A stretch of 64,000 nt of DNA from Maritimibacter sp. 55A14 (GTDB lineage Bacteria > Pseudomonadota > Alphaproteobacteria > Rhodobacterales > Rhodobacteraceae). The notes under the pieces were generated by a model. It had not been told where the DNA came from. It was given only the letters and a program-made list of their open reading frames with translations, and made no database searches. Position numbers and translations under genes: made by a program. Where the stretch lies: assembly GCF_003122205.1 (NCBI RefSeq), contig NZ_QEYE01000013.1, positions 42,648 to 106,647 of the forward strand, in the 5' to 3' direction. Below are positions 25,192-35,162 of the stretch, piece after piece; the stretch's first letter is position 1; each line of letters starts with the position of its first letter.

Positions 25192-26835
25192 TCAGACCAG
25201 CCGGGATTGCGCCACCGCGGCGCGGATGAAATCGGCGAAAAGTGGATGCGGGGCGAAGGGTTTGGATTTCAGTTCGGGGTGGAACTGCACGCCGACGAAC
25301 CAGGGGTGGTCGGGGATCTCCACGATCTCCGGCAGCTTGCCGTCCGGCGAAAGCCCCGAGAAGATCAGGCCGCATTCCTCCAGCTTCTCGCGGTACTTGA
25401 TGTCGACCTCGTAGCGGTGGCGGTGGCGCTCGTGGATCGTCGTCGCGCCATAGATCGCCGCCGCGCGGCTGCCCTCGCGCAGCTTCGCGGTGTAGGAGCC
25501 AAGCCGCATCGTGCCGCCCTTGTCGTCCTCCACGCGCCGCGCCACCTTGGTGTCGCCCTGCACCCATTCCTTCAGGTGATAGACAACCGGCGTGAAGCGC
25601 CGCGCGCCGGCTTCGTGGTCGAATTCCTCCGACCCGGCGTCTTCGAGATGGGCCAGGTTGCGCGCCGCCTCGATCACCGCCATCTGCATGCCCAGGCAAA
25701 TGCCCAGATAGGGAATGCCGCGGGTGCGCGCGAAAGTCGCCGCCTTGATCTTGCCCTCGGTGCCGCGTTCGCCGAAACCGCCGGGCACCAGGATGGCCTG
25801 GAAGCGTTCCAGATGCGGGGCCGGGTCCTCGCGCTCGAAGATCTCGGCGTCGATCCATTCGGCCCGCACCTTGACGCGGTTCTGCATCCCGCCATGGGTC
25901 AGCGCCTCGGCGATGGATTTATAGGCGTCCTCGAGTTGCGTGTACTTGCCGACGATGGCCACCCGCACCTCGCCCTCGGCGTGGAAGACGCGATCATAGA
26001 CATCTTCCCAGCGGTGCAGGTCGGGCCGCGGCGCCGGACTGATCTGGAATGCGTCGAGCACCGCCTGGTCGAGCCCCTCGCGATGATAGGCCAGCGGCGC
26101 CTCGTAAATGGATTTCAGATCATAGGCGGCGATCACCGCGTCGGGCCGCACATTGCAGAAGAGCGCCAGCTTGTCGCGTTCCTTCTGCGGGATCGGTCCT
26201 TCGGACCGGCAGACCAGGATATCCGGCGCGATCCCGATCGAACGCAGCTCCTTCACCGAATGCTGGGTCGGCTTGGTCTTCAGCTCGCCCGAGGCGGCGA
26301 TAAAGGGCAGCAGGGTGAGATGCATGAACAGGCACTGCCCGCGCGGCTTGTCCTGGCTGAACTGGCGGATCGCCTCGAAGAAGGGCAGCCCCTCGATATC
26401 GCCCACCGTGCCGCCGATCTCGCAAAGCATGAAATCGACCTCGTCCTCGCCGATGGCGATGAAGTCCTTGATCTCGTTGGTTACGTGCGGGATCACCTGA
26501 ATGGTCTTTCCCAGGTAGTCGCCCCGGCGCTCCTTCTCCAGCACGTTGGAATAGATGCGCCCTGAGGAGACGCTGTCGGTCGCGCGCGCCGCGACGCCGG
26601 TGAAGCGTTCGTAGTGGCCCAGGTCGAGGTCGGTCTCCGCCCCGTCATCTGTAACGAAGACCTCGCCATGCTCGAACGGGCTCATGGTGCCGGGGTCCAC
26701 GTTGAGATAGGGGTCGAGTTTCCTCAGCCGAACCGAATAGCCGCGGGCCTGCAGGAGCGCGCCCAGTGCGGCGGATGCCAGCCCTTTCCCAAGGCTGGAG
26801 ACGACCCCGCCGGTGATGAATACGAAACGCGCCAT
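25192..26835 (-). CDS. pyrG: CTP synthase
   Basis: 547 residues, full length. The N-terminal synthetase domain opens [19 protein letters not shown] with the P-loop and contains [19 protein letters not shown]. The C-terminal glutaminase domain has the catalytic Cys in GICLGMQ and the His-Glu in [10 protein letters not shown]. It converts UTP to CTP using glutamine and ATP. The gene has its own promoter at 26915-26943 downstream of secG, an order commonly seen in alphaproteobacteria. Confidence 0.98.
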   Translation of the reverse strand: MARFVFITGGVVSSLGKGLASAALGALLQARGYSVRLRKLDPYLNVDPGTMSPFEHGEVFVTDDGAETDLDLGHYERFTGVAARATDSVSSGRIYSNVLEKERRGDYLGKTIQVIPHVTNEIKDFIAIGEDEVDFMLCEIGGTVGDIEGLPFFEAIRQFSQDKPRGQCLFMHLTLLPFIAASGELKTKPTQHSVKELRSIGIAPDILVCRSEGPIPQKERDKLALFCNVRPDAVIAAYDLKSIYEAPLAYHREGLDQAVLDAFQISPAPRPDLHRWEDVYDRVFHAEGEVRVAIVGKYTQLEDAYKSIAEALTHGGMQNRVKVRAEWIDAEIFEREDPAPHLERFQAILVPGGFGERGTEGKIKAATFARTRGIPYLGICLGMQMAVIEAARNLAHLEDAGSEEFDHEAGARRFTPVVYHLKEWVQGDTKVARRVEDDKGGTMRLGSYTAKLREGSRAAAIYGATTIHERHRHRYEVDIKYREKLEECGLIFSGLSPDGKLPEIVEIPDHPWFVGVQFHPELKSKPFAPHPLFADFIRAAVAQSRLV

Positions 26836-26914
26836 GTGGTGCGGAAACCCCCGTGATCATGATGTATTCCGGCCGCACGAATCTCTATCCCGCGGCACTT
26901 ATCACGGGATTTGA

Positions 26915-26943
26915 GATATAGAGCATTTGGCCGATACGATCAA
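26915..26943 (-). promoter_or_regulatory. Sigma70-type promoter for pyrG
   Basis: Read on the minus strand: -35 TTGATC (26943-26938), a 17-bp spacer, then -10 TATATC (26920-26915). It lies in the 167-bp gap between secG and pyrG and would give a leader of about 70 nt. Confidence 0.65.
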
Positions 26944-27002
26944 CCCGGAAACCGCAATATGCTGTAATCCGCCGGGTCGGCAACTCAAGCTGTTGTGGTC
27001 TT

Positions 27003-27365
27003 TTACTCCGCCCGTGGCGGCGGGGCCGGGGCATCGCCGGTGCTGGGTGGAAGCAGGTTCTCGCCCAGTGGCGTGGGTGCCGGGGCCTCCTGCGTGGCGG
27101 GCGCGTCGGTGCCCAGCCGCTCGATTACCGAATCGCCGCGCGAATTGGCCGCTGCGATGATCGTCAGCGCGATGGAGGTGCCCAGGAAGGCGATGGCCAG
27201 TGCCCATGTCGCCTTGCCCAGCGCGGTCGCCGCGGCGCGGCCGGTCATGGCGCCGCCGCCGCCGCCGCCCATTGCGCCCATGCCGCCTTCGGACCGCTGC
27301 ATCAGCACCACGCCGATCAGGCAGAGCGCAAGGATCAGGTGGATGGTCAGAATGACGTTTTCCAT
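27003..27365 (-). CDS. secG: Preprotein translocase subunit SecG
   Basis: 120 residues: an N-terminal hydrophobic helix (ENVILTIHLILALCLIGVVLM), the conserved QRSEGGMGAMGGGGGGA loop, a second membrane helix (ATWALAIAFLGTSIALTIIAA) and a Pro/Ala-rich cytoplasmic tail. SecG assists SecYE-dependent export. It has a promoter at 27420-27448 and is followed by pyrG. Confidence 0.93.
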   Translation of the reverse strand: MENVILTIHLILALCLIGVVLMQRSEGGMGAMGGGGGGAMTGRAAATALGKATWALAIAFLGTSIALTIIAAANSRGDSVIERLGTDAPATQEAPAPTPLGENLLPPSTGDAPAPPPRAE

Positions 27366-27419
27366 TGGGTTCCGGTCCGTTTCTTCGGGCGTGGCGTTCG
27401 GGTGTGGGCGTCGTCGGGC

Positions 27420-27448
27420 TACTTAGAACCTAAGCGCCTGCGCCGCAA
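27420..27448 (-). promoter_or_regulatory. Sigma70-type promoter for secG
   Basis: Read on the minus strand: -35 TTGCGG (27448-27443), a 17-bp spacer and -10 TAAGTA (27425-27420), about 50 bp upstream of the secG ATG. The rest of the 262-bp gap up to purA shows no other gene that I can support. Confidence 0.6.
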
Positions 27449-27627
27449 GGTCTACTCGTCCATATCGTCCATGTCCACCTGGCCCGATAGCGGACACCGC
27501 CGAAGGCCCGAGGCGCGCGCGGCGGACACGCGGCGCGTCTCAGCCCGGCCCGCGCGTGAATTTGCGGTTTCCGCGGCGCGCCGGGGCCGCTATACCGGCG
27601 CGGGTTTTGACCAAGGAGATATCGGGT

Positions 27628-28920
27628 ATGGCCAATGTCGTGGTTGTCGGCGCGCAATGGGGCGATGAGGGCAAGGGCAAGATCGTCGACTGGCTGAGCG
27701 AACGCGCCGACGTGATCGCGCGCTTCCAGGGCGGCCACAACGCGGGCCATACGCTGGTCATCGACGGCAAGGTCTACAAGCTGAACGCGCTGCCTTCGGG
27801 CGTGGTGCGTGGCGGCAAGCTCAGCGTCATCGGAAACGGCGTGGTGCTCGATCCCTGGCATCTGGTCGCGGAGATTGAGCAGATCCGCGAGCTGGGCGTG
27901 ACGATCTCCCCCGAGACGCTGATGATCGCCGAGAACACGCCGCTGATCCTGCCCATCCATGGTGAACTGGACCGCGCCCGCGAGGCGGCGGTGGGGGTGG
28001 CCAGGATCGGCACCACCGGCCGCGGCATCGGCCCGGCCTACGAGGACAAGGTCGGGCGGCGCTCGATCCGCGTGGCGGACCTCGCGGACCGGGAGACGCT
28101 GGAGCGGCGGGTGGACCGGGCGCTGGCCCATCACGACGCGCTACGCCGGGGCCTGGGGCTGGAGCCGGTGGACCGCGCCGCGCTGATCGCGCAACTGCTG
28201 GAGATCGCCCCGGCTATCCTCGAATATGCCGCGCCGGTCTGGAAGGTACTGGGCGAGAAGCGCCGGGCGGGCAAGCGTATCCTCTTCGAAGGCGCGCAGG
28301 GTGCGCTTCTGGATATCGATTTCGGCACCTATCCTTTCGTCACCTCATCCAATGTCATCGCCGGGCAGGCGGCGACCGGCACCGGCATTGGCCCCGGCGC
28401 GATCGACTTCGTTCTGGGCATCGTCAAAGCCTATACGACGCGCGTCGGCGAGGGACCATTCCCGACGGAACTCGATGACGCGGACGGCAAGCGGCTCGGG
28501 GAACGCGGCCATGAATTCGGCACCGTGACGGGGCGCAAGCGCCGCTGCGGCTGGTTTGACGCGGTGCTGGTGCGCCAGACCTGCGCGACATCGGGCGTGA
28601 ACGGCATCGCGCTGACCAAGCTCGACGTGCTGGACGGGTTCGAGACACTGCGCATCTGCGTGGGCTACGAACTTGATGGCAAGCGGCTCGACTACCTGCC
28701 TACGGCGGCTGATCAACAGGCCCGCTGCGTTCCAGTCTACGAGGAGATGCCGGGTTGGTCGGCCTCCACCGAGGGCGCGCGGCGCTGGGCCGACCTGCCG
28801 GCCGAGGCGATCAAGTATGTCCGCCGGGTGGAGGAGTTGATCGACTGCCCGGTCGCGCTACTCTCCACCTCGCCGGAACGTGACGACACGATCCTCGTGA
28901 CCGATCCTTTTGCGGACTGA
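27628..28920 (+). CDS. purA: Adenylosuccinate synthetase
   Basis: 430 residues. It starts [20 protein letters not shown], with the GTP-binding/catalytic GDEGKGK loop, and contains [22 protein letters not shown], and [15 protein letters not shown]. It makes adenylosuccinate from IMP, aspartate and GTP, the first committed step to AMP. An AAGGAGATATC ribosome-binding site precedes the ATG at 27628. The DUF2842 gene follows after 3 bp, suggesting cotranscription. Confidence 0.98.
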   Translation: MANVVVVGAQWGDEGKGKIVDWLSERADVIARFQGGHNAGHTLVIDGKVYKLNALPSGVVRGGKLSVIGNGVVLDPWHLVAEIEQIRELGVTISPETLMIAENTPLILPIHGELDRAREAAVGVARIGTTGRGIGPAYEDKVGRRSIRVADLADRETLERRVDRALAHHDALRRGLGLEPVDRAALIAQLLEIAPAILEYAAPVWKVLGEKRRAGKRILFEGAQGALLDIDFGTYPFVTSSNVIAGQAATGTGIGPGAIDFVLGIVKAYTTRVGEGPFPTELDDADGKRLGERGHEFGTVTGRKRRCGWFDAVLVRQTCATSGVNGIALTKLDVLDGFETLRICVGYELDGKRLDYLPTAADQQARCVPVYEEMPGWSASTEGARRWADLPAEAIKYVRRVEELIDCPVALLSTSPERDDTILVTDPFAD

Positions 28921-28923
28921 CCC

Positions 28924-29157
28924 ATGGCTCTGAGCTACAAGGCCCGGCGGCGGCTGTCGCTTCTGATCCTGCTGGTGGGGCTGCCGGCCTATGTCGTGGT
29001 GGCCGTCACGCTGGTCAACTGGATCGACCGGCCGTCGCCGCTGGTGGAACTCGTCGTCTACGTGGTGCTCGGGATCGTCTGGATCCTGCCTTTGCGAGCA
29101 GTCTTCCGCGGCGTCGGTCAGGCGGACCCGGAGGCGGGCGAAGACGACCGGGACTGA
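28924..29157 (+). CDS. DUF2842 small membrane protein
   Basis: 77 residues with two membrane helices (LSLLILLVGLPAYVVVAVTLV and LVELVVYVVLGIVWILPL), a short basic N-terminus and an acidic C-terminus. This is the typical DUF2842 arrangement. The function is unknown. It sits 3 bp after purA and is probably cotranscribed. A GGAGCGG / CCGCTCC inverted repeat at about 29177-29200 lies downstream, without a convincing T-run. Confidence 0.85.
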   Translation: MALSYKARRRLSLLILLVGLPAYVVVAVTLVNWIDRPSPLVELVVYVVLGIVWILPLRAVFRGVGQADPEAGEDDRD

Positions 29158-29249
29158 CGGCATGGCCCCAAACGGAACCGGAGCGGCCCTTGCGGACCGC
29201 TCCGATCTCCCAAATCAAGCGAGCGTTCGGGACGTAACGACACCCTGAC

Positions 29250-30998
29250 TTATCGGGTGCCGGTCCGCGCTTCCTGCACGAAGCGCGAATCCTCCGTGAT
29301 GACGAACTGGCCGTCCTGCACCCGCCGGATGCGGCCCTCGCGCAGGAGCTTGCCGAAGGAGCGCAGACCGGCTTCGCGGGAAAACTCTTCCCCCGCCTTG
29401 AGCCGCGCGATCTTCGACATGACCTGCGCGCGGGAGAAGCGCTGACGCCCTTCCACATGCGAGGTATAGGCAGCCGCTGCTTCCAGAAGCTCGGGCAGGG
29501 AGCCCGCGCCGATCCGCTCGGCGAATTCCTGAAAGCTGTCGCTGTCGGCCAGCGCGTCTTCAGTTTCGGCTTCGTCTTCCAGCACCAGGATTTCGGTGGT
29601 CACGCGATGGCGACGCGGCGCTGCGGCGGAAGGGGCGGCGACGGCGTCATCTTTGTCGGCCTCGTCGGCCTCGTCGTCCTTGTCGATCCGCTGCTCCGAC
29701 ACCAGCACGAGCGGCGACGCGTTCTCGGCACGCGGCTGCTCGTCCTCGCCTTGAGGCGCGGCGGCGTGTGCCGGCGCGGTCGCTTCCGCAAGGTCGGCGC
29801 GGTAGGCGTCGGTTGCCCCATCGGCGTCGTTGGCCGCCTTGCCGGTCCCGCCGAGCTGGCGTTCGGCCCAGGTCGCCGCGACTGCGGCCTTGAGCTGTGC
29901 GAAGGCGTTCTGCTTGCGTGTCGTCTCGACCCCGCGGAGCTTGGAGTTGGTCGTCTCCAGGAGACGCTCCAGCGCCGCATCCTCGTCTTCCGCGCCGTCG
30001 CTGGTGAAGGCATCGCGGCCATGTTCGGCCTCGGCCTCTTCGGCTTCCTCGGCCTCGACTTCGGTCTCCGCCATGGCGGCGACCGCCTCTGCTTCGGCCT
30101 CCGCAATCGCGGCCTCGGCTTCGGCCAGATCCGCGGCCGCCATTTCGGCTGCCGCCTCCTCGGCCTCGCGGTCCGCCGTTTCGATTTCCTGTGCGGTTTC
30201 TTCCTGTGCGGCGGCTTCCACCTCGGCTTCCACTTCGGCTTCGGCTTCCACTTCGGCTTCGGCTTCCACGTTGGCGGCGGCTTCCGCTTCGGCTTCCACT
30301 TCCGCTTCGGCTTCCACCTTGGCTTCGGCTTCCTCGTCCGCCTCCGCTTCCAGTACGGTTTCCCGTTCGGCTTCCGCTTCTACTTCGGCCTCGGGTTCCG
30401 CAGCGAAGTGTGCCGCAATCTCCTCGCCGGTTGCCTCGGGTTGAGCGTCGGCGACGTCGGTGTCGTCCTGCTCCACTCCGGGTTCGCCCGCAGCCTTGCG
30501 GATGCGCTCCAGCTTCTCGGCGACAGAAGGCTCCTGGACCGTGGCGGACGCCGTGTCCTCGGCCGTGTCCTCGGTTGCTTCCGCGATGCTCTCGGACATG
30601 TCGCCCATGGCTTCGGCCGCCGTGGCGGCGGCCGCCGGGCGCGGCAGCGGAACGGACGTGTCAGGCGCCTGGAAGAGCGAAGGTTTGCGCGCCGCCACGG
30701 CTGCGGTTTCGGTCGCGGCTTCGGGCGCAGCTTCGGCCTGACCCTTCGCCTGGCGCAGGATCACCCCGTTCGTCTGCGTTTCCGCGGCCACGCGCCGGGA
30801 GATCGACCTTTCGGCGATCTTCTGGAGCATTTCCGCGTCAGGGACCGGCGGTTCACAGCCAAAGTACCGGTCATCCGCGGCCAGATCACGAAAGTATTCC
30901 GCGATGTGGCGCATGGTTGTAAAAGGATCGTCAAAACCTTCAAGTGTGCAGGCGAAGGTTCCATAGGATACGGTCAGGATTTTACTCGCACCCACCAT
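29250..30998 (-). CDS. Ala/Glu-rich low-complexity protein with conserved end domains
   Basis: 582 residues. A conserved N-terminal part (ILTVSYGTFACTLEGFDDPF, then IAEYFRDLAADDRYFG) and a conserved C-terminal region (SFQEFAERIGAGSLPELLEAA through LLREGRIRRVQDGQFVITEDSRF), which looks like a winged-helix type fold, flank a long acidic stretch. Residues about 201-326 are near-tandem EAEVEA-type repeats encoded by 30021-30398. There is no signal peptide or membrane segment. Relatives in Rhodobacterales are often labelled 'chemotaxis protein CheA', but no histidine-kinase motif is present here. The length of the repeat probably varies between strains. The function is unknown; a scaffold or DNA/chromosome-associated role is only a guess. 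Confidence 0.8.
   Translation of the reverse strand: MVGASKILTVSYGTFACTLEGFDDPFTTMRHIAEYFRDLAADDRYFGCEPPVPDAEMLQKIAERSISRRVAAETQTNGVILRQAKGQAEAAPEAATETAAVAARKPSLFQAPDTSVPLPRPAAAATAAEAMGDMSESIAEATEDTAEDTASATVQEPSVAEKLERIRKAAGEPGVEQDDTDVADAQPEATGEEIAAHFAAEPEAEVEAEAERETVLEAEADEEAEAKVEAEAEVEAEAEAAANVEAEAEVEAEAEVEAEVEAAAQEETAQEIETADREAEEAAAEMAAADLAEAEAAIAEAEAEAVAAMAETEVEAEEAEEAEAEHGRDAFTSDGAEDEDAALERLLETTNSKLRGVETTRKQNAFAQLKAAVAATWAERQLGGTGKAANDADGATDAYRADLAEATAPAHAAAPQGEDEQPRAENASPLVLVSEQRIDKDDEADEADKDDAVAAPSAAAPRRHRVTTEILVLEDEAETEDALADSDSFQEFAERIGAGSLPELLEAAAAYTSHVEGRQRFSRAQVMSKIARLKAGEEFSREAGLRSFGKLLREGRIRRVQDGQFVITEDSRFVQEARTGTR
30021..30398 (-). repeat. Coding EA-repeat tract
   Basis: The DNA encoding residues about 201-326 of the Ala/Glu-rich protein consists of degenerate GAAGCC/GAAGTG-type hexamers read on the minus strand (on the plus strand, repeats of TTCGGCTTCCACTTCGGC kind). 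In-frame expansion or contraction by 6 or 18 bp would leave the protein readable. Confidence 0.8.
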
Positions 30999-31061
30999 AA
31001 CGTGCTCGCTTTCTCCCCGACCCAGCGAAGATAAAATATCATCACGGGTTTGGGATCGACA

Positions 31062-31104
31062 AATGAAATCGGGCCTTAACCCCCCAATACAGGGTCATTT
31101 CATT
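31062..31104. promoter_or_regulatory. Inverted repeat in divergent promoter region
   Basis: AATGAAAT (31062-31069) and ATTTCATT (31097-31104) form a perfect 8-bp dyad with a 27-bp spacer. It lies in the 139-bp AT-richer gap between the divergent Ala/Glu-rich gene and the thiamine pyrophosphokinase gene. It could be an operator, but no regulator is adjacent and chance is not excluded. Confidence 0.35.
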
Positions 31105-31137
31105 GCCGTTTGTTTCCCGATGCGACAGTAATACCGC

Positions 31138-31818
31138 ATGTCCGGCTTGATTGTTCAATCTGCGCTAGGTGTCACCCTGATCGGCGGATCCGATTGCGAC
31201 TCGGACGATCTGGCACTTGCCCTGCGCCTTGCCCCCGATCTGGTGGCCGCCGACAGTGGCGCCATGACGGCGCTGCGGCTGGGGCGCCGGCCCAAGGCGG
31301 TGATCGGCGACATGGATTCGCTCGACACGCTCACCGCGGCCGGGCTGGACCGCCGGACCATCCACCGGATCGATGAGCAGGATACCACGGATTTCGAGAA
31401 ATGTCTTTTGCGGATTGGTGCGCCGGTGATCCTGGCGGTCGGCTTCAGCGGCGGGCGGCTGGATCACGAACTGGCCAATCTGAACATCCTCAGCCGCTAT
31501 CCGCAGAAGCCCTGCATCGTGATCGGGGTTGCGGATATCTGCTTTCACTGTCCGCCCGCGCTCGGCCTCGATCTGGCGGCGGGCACGCGGGTCTCGCTCT
31601 TCCCGATGGCGCCCTGTACCGGGCGCAGCACGGGGCTGCGTTGGTCCATCGACGGCATCGGCTTCGCGCCAGGCGGGCGCGTCGGCACCTCGAACGCGGC
31701 CGAAGGCGGGCCGGTTTCGCTGGAGATGGATGCGCCCGGCATGCTGGTGATGTTGCCGCGCGACGAGCTGGCGCAGGCGGTCAGGGCGGTGGCATCGGCA
31801 GCCGCGCGCGACGGCTGA
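31138..31818 (+). CDS. Thiamine pyrophosphokinase
   Basis: 226 residues. The family motifs are all visible: ADSGAMTALRLG, the metal-binding IGDMDSLD, EQDTTDFEKCLL and FSGGRLDHELANLNIL, then a beta-rich C-terminal thiamine-binding domain. It transfers pyrophosphate from ATP to thiamine to make the active cofactor. No THI-box riboswitch is apparent in the short leader. Its last 38 bp overlap the convergent EamA gene. Confidence 0.92.
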   Translation: MSGLIVQSALGVTLIGGSDCDSDDLALALRLAPDLVAADSGAMTALRLGRRPKAVIGDMDSLDTLTAAGLDRRTIHRIDEQDTTDFEKCLLRIGAPVILAVGFSGGRLDHELANLNILSRYPQKPCIVIGVADICFHCPPALGLDLAAGTRVSLFPMAPCTGRSTGLRWSIDGIGFAPGGRVGTSNAAEGGPVSLEMDAPGMLVMLPRDELAQAVRAVASAAARDG

Positions 31819-32728
31819 GCCGGCGTTCGCGCAGGTAGACGAAGAGCCCCGATCCCACGATGATCGCGATGCCGAGCATCGTCAGCAAGTCAGGGAAATC
31901 CCCGAAGACCCAGAAGCCCAGCAGCGTGGCCGAGACGATCTCGATATATTGCAGCGGCGCGATCGTGGCCGCGGGCGCGAATTTCAGTGCAAAGCTGATG
32001 AAGAGATGCGCCACTGTGGCCGCCACCCCGATGCCCAGCAGGTAGAGCCCGCTCCGCAGGTCCGGCCAGACCGGGTCGATCGGCGCCAGCCCGCCGGCAT
32101 TGCCATAGCCCAGCACCGGCAGGATCAGCGCCATCGCGGCCACTGCGGTATAGGCTTGCAGCGTCAGCGGATGCATCGCCACCGCCATGCGCCGGGTCAG
32201 GATCATGTAGAAGGCAAAGCAAACCGCCGTGCCCAGCGGCAGGAAGGCCACTGCGCCAAAATCCGAGAAGCTGGGCTTGATGATCAGCAGCGCGCCGCCG
32301 AAGCCCACCGCGCAGGCCAGGTAGCGCCGCCAGCCCACCGCCTCGCCCAGCAGGACGCCGCCCAGCAGCGTAAGGATGAAGGGCTCCACGAAGAAGATCG
32401 CGATGGCGTCGGCCATCGGCATCACCGCGAGCGCCGCGAAGAAGCAGCCCGTGGCCAGCAGGATCAGCGCGGCGCGCAGGAAATGGCGGATCACCTCGGC
32501 CCGGCCCGGACGGTGCAGCCCGCCCAGCGCCGCAGCGACCGGCAGCAGCAGCAGCGACTGCACGGCGAATCGCGCGGCCACCGCCTGACCCACCGGGATG
32601 GTCTCGGAGGCGAGCTTGGCGAAGACGTCGATCACCGGCCCGAAAAGCGCGAAGACCGTCATCAGGAAAATGCCCAGCAGGGCCCGGTCCGGCGCCAGGG
32701 CAGGGCGCATGTCAGCGGATTGTGTCAT
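31781..32728 (-). CDS. DMT/EamA-family transporter
   Basis: 315 residues with about ten hydrophobic segments in two EamA repeats: FLMTVFALFGPVIDVFAKLAS, ADAIAIFFVEPFILTLLGGVLLGE, and LQYIEIVSATLLGFWVFGD as the second repeat's signature. The C-terminus is basic. Members export metabolites such as amino acids or riboflavin; the substrate is unknown. The ATG at 32726-32728 is chosen over an upstream TTG. Its 3' end overlaps the convergent thiamine pyrophosphokinase gene by 38 bp. Confidence 0.88.
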   Translation of the reverse strand: MTQSADMRPALAPDRALLGIFLMTVFALFGPVIDVFAKLASETIPVGQAVAARFAVQSLLLLPVAAALGGLHRPGRAEVIRHFLRAALILLATGCFFAALAVMPMADAIAIFFVEPFILTLLGGVLLGEAVGWRRYLACAVGFGGALLIIKPSFSDFGAVAFLPLGTAVCFAFYMILTRRMAVAMHPLTLQAYTAVAAMALILPVLGYGNAGGLAPIDPVWPDLRSGLYLLGIGVAATVAHLFISFALKFAPAATIAPLQYIEIVSATLLGFWVFGDFPDLLTMLGIAIIVGSGLFVYLRERRLSRRARLPMPPP

Positions 32729-32820
32729 GGACCCTGTCAAGCCCGGACGGGCGGTCCCGTCTCATCCGTTTGCGACATTTGCGGTCGGGTGGGTAAGCGG
32801 CTCGGCCGGGCCGGCCCCGG

Positions 32821-34194
32821 TCAGCAGTTCGGCACGTTGACCGCCAGCCCGCCCAGCGAGGTTTCCTTGTACTTCTCGCTCATGTCCGCGCCGGTCTGGC
32901 GCATCGTCTCGATACAGGCGTCGAGCGGCACCAGATGCGTGCCGTCGCCCCGAAGCGCCAGCGAGGCCGCCGAGACCGCCTTGATGGCGCCCAGCCCGTT
33001 GCGCTCGATACAGGGCACCTGCACCAGGCCCTTCACCGGGTCGCAGGTCATGCCCAGGTGATGCTCCAGCGCGATTTCGGCGGCGTTCTCCACCTGTGCG
33101 GGGGTGCCGCCCAGCACCGCGCAGAGCCCGGCCGCCGCCATCGCCGCCGCCGACCCGACCTCGGCCTGACAGCCGCATTCCGCCCCCGAGATCGAGGCGT
33201 TGTGCTTGACGATGCCGCCGATCGCTGCCGCGGTCAGCAGGAAGTCCTGCACACCCGCCCTGCGGGCGCCCGGCACATGGTCGAGCCAGTAGCGGATCGT
33301 GGCCGGCACCACGCCCGCGGCGCCGTTCGTGGGGGCGGTGACGACCTGCCCGCCGGCGGCGTTCTCCTCGTTCACGGCCATCGCATAGGTGCTGATCCAG
33401 TCGTTGATGATATGCGGCGGCGTGACGTTGAGCCCCTGTTCCGCTTTCAGCTTCTCGTGGATCGCATGGGCCCGGCGCTTGACCAGCAGCCCGCCGGGCA
33501 GGGTGCCTTCGCCCGCCAGCCCGCGGTCGATGCAGTTCGTCATCACCTCCCAGATCCGGTCGATACCGGCCTTGAGTTCGGCGTCGCCGTGGCGCACCAG
33601 CTCGTTGCGGCGCTTCATCGCCGCGATGGAGATGCCCGATGCCTCGGCCATCTGCAGCATCTCCGCGCCGTTGCGGAACGGGAAGGGGAAGTCGCCCTCC
33701 GGCGTGGGCGCACCGCCCTGGGCCAGTTCCGCTTCGGTCAGTACGAAGCCGCCGCCGATGGAATAATAGGTCTCCCGCTCGATCACGTCGCCCTGTGCGT
33801 CGAGCGCATAGAGGATCATCGCGTTGGCATGGCCCGGCAGCGGGTGGTCGTAGTCGAAGACCAGATCGGTCGCCGGGTCGAAGGCCAGCACCGGCAGGCC
33901 GGCATTCTCGACCTGCCGGGTGCGGAAGATCGTCTCATAGGCCTCGGCCGCCTTGTCGGCGTCGAAAGCGTCGGCGCGGAAGCCCGCGAGGCCCAGGATC
34001 ACCGCGCGGTCTGTGGCGTGGCCGCGACCGGTGAAGGCCAGCGATCCGTGCAGAGAACAGCGCAGCGCGGCGGCCGTGAACGGGCTCGCGCGCAGCCGGT
34101 CGAGAAACCGCGCCGCAGCGACCATCGGGCCGATCGTGTGCGACGAGGACGGGCCAACGCCGACCTTGAAGATGTCGAAGACGCTGAGGAACAT
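32821..34194 (-). CDS. sdaA: L-serine ammonia-lyase (single-chain, Fe-S type)
   Basis: 457 residues, beta and alpha domains fused. It begins [20 protein letters not shown], the conserved start, and carries NGAAGVVPA and the cluster-binding cysteines in [11 protein letters not shown] and [19 protein letters not shown]. It deaminates L-serine to pyruvate with an oxygen-sensitive 4Fe-4S cluster. The start is set at the conserved MFLSVFD; the frame continues much further upstream across the rpiA promoter and coding region, which is a shadow of rpiA. It is divergent from rpiA over 174 bp. Confidence 0.96.
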   Translation of the reverse strand: MFLSVFDIFKVGVGPSSSHTIGPMVAAARFLDRLRASPFTAAALRCSLHGSLAFTGRGHATDRAVILGLAGFRADAFDADKAAEAYETIFRTRQVENAGLPVLAFDPATDLVFDYDHPLPGHANAMILYALDAQGDVIERETYYSIGGGFVLTEAELAQGGAPTPEGDFPFPFRNGAEMLQMAEASGISIAAMKRRNELVRHGDAELKAGIDRIWEVMTNCIDRGLAGEGTLPGGLLVKRRAHAIHEKLKAEQGLNVTPPHIINDWISTYAMAVNEENAAGGQVVTAPTNGAAGVVPATIRYWLDHVPGARRAGVQDFLLTAAAIGGIVKHNASISGAECGCQAEVGSAAAMAAAGLCAVLGGTPAQVENAAEIALEHHLGMTCDPVKGLVQVPCIERNGLGAIKAVSAASLALRGDGTHLVPLDACIETMRQTGADMSEKYKETSLGGLAVNVPNC

Positions 34195-34368
34195 GGCGGG
34201 CCTTTCTGTACTGCCGCTAATGCAATGGCGGAAAATCCGGCGGCGCACTGTTCTGAATGCGACTGTTGTGAACGGCAAAGGCGTCAGCGTCAAATCGAGG
34301 CGGGATTTACACTCGCTCCCCGGCAGCAAACTTCCTATAAGCGGGATGCAGTTTTCAGGAGGTGCGGC

Positions 34369-35157
34369 ATGGGCGGTCATCTTTCGCCGATGGAAAAGGC
34401 CAAGTTCGTCGCGGCGAAACGCGCCGTCGACTATGTCGAGGACGGCATGCGGCTGGGTCTCGGCACCGGGTCCACGGCGGCCTGGATGGTCCGCATCCTG
34501 GGCGAGATGGTGCGCGAGGAGGGGCTCAACATCACGGGCGTTCCGACCTCCAGCCGGACCGCCGATCTGGCGCGTGAGGTCGGCGTGCCGATCACCACGC
34601 TCGACGAGGTGAAATGGCTCGACCTGACGATCGACGGGGCCGACGAGTTCGACCCGGACCTCAACCTTATCAAGGGCGGCGGCGGGGCGCTTCTGCAGGA
34701 GAAGATCGTGGCCACCGCCTCGGACATGATGGTGGTTGTTTCCGACGCCTCCAAGCAGGTCGAGACGCTGGGCGCCTTTCCACTGCCGGTGGAGGTGATC
34801 CCCTTCGGCTGGCAGACTACCAAGGCGCTGATCGAGGAAAGCCTGACCGGGCTCGACGTGATGGGCCGCTCGGCGTCGCTGCGGCTCAACCACGATGCGC
34901 CCTTCGTCACCGACGAGGGCAACCATATCCTCGATCTGCACCTGCGCCGCATCGGCAATCCACGGCAGCTCTCGATGGTGCTCAACCAGGTCCCCGGCGT
35001 CGTCGAGAACGGCCTTTTCATTGACATTGCCGACGCGATCGTGATTGGCCACGGTGACGGTCTTGTGGAAGTCCGCGACATCAATAACGGCACCGTCGAG
35101 CGCGAGCGCATCGGCGTGGTCGAGGATGACAACCTGTTCACGGATATAGCGGACTGA
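34369..35157 (+). CDS. rpiA: Ribose-5-phosphate isomerase A
   Basis: 262 residues. RpiA signatures are clear: GLGTGSTAAWMV (phosphate loop), TIDGADEFDPDLNLIKGGGG with the active-site acids, and LLQEKIVA. It interconverts ribose-5-phosphate and ribulose-5-phosphate. A strong AGGAGGT ribosome-binding site (34357-34363) fixes the ATG at 34369. The gor gene follows after 5 bp, so the two are probably cotranscribed, linking pentose-phosphate NADPH supply to glutathione reduction. Confidence 0.97.
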   Translation: MGGHLSPMEKAKFVAAKRAVDYVEDGMRLGLGTGSTAAWMVRILGEMVREEGLNITGVPTSSRTADLAREVGVPITTLDEVKWLDLTIDGADEFDPDLNLIKGGGGALLQEKIVATASDMMVVVSDASKQVETLGAFPLPVEVIPFGWQTTKALIEESLTGLDVMGRSASLRLNHDAPFVTDEGNHILDLHLRRIGNPRQLSMVLNQVPGVVENGLFIDIADAIVIGHGDGLVEVRDINNGTVERERIGVVEDDNLFTDIAD

Positions 35158-35162
35158 GGATT

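Noticed and set aside
27366..27627. A tRNA or small gene in the secG-purA gap
   Set aside because: No cloverleaf can be built and no frame has a good start; the secG promoter and the purA leader account for what is conserved-looking.
29457..31034. 525-codon open frame on the plus strand opposite the Ala/Glu-rich gene
   Set aside because: It is a mirror of the EA repeat (giving Phe/Gly/His repeats such as FGFHFGFG) and has no promoter or family; the minus-strand gene has conserved ends.
31100..31137. Possible THI-box riboswitch before thiamine pyrophosphokinase
   Set aside because: The gap is only 139 bp, shared by divergent promoters, and lacks the conserved CUGAGA-type core.
32935..34368. 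Long plus-strand frame running into rpiA, and minus-strand frame extending sdaA over rpiA
   Set aside because: Both are shadows: rpiA has a clear ribosome-binding site at 34357-34363 and sdaA starts at the conserved MFLSVFD.
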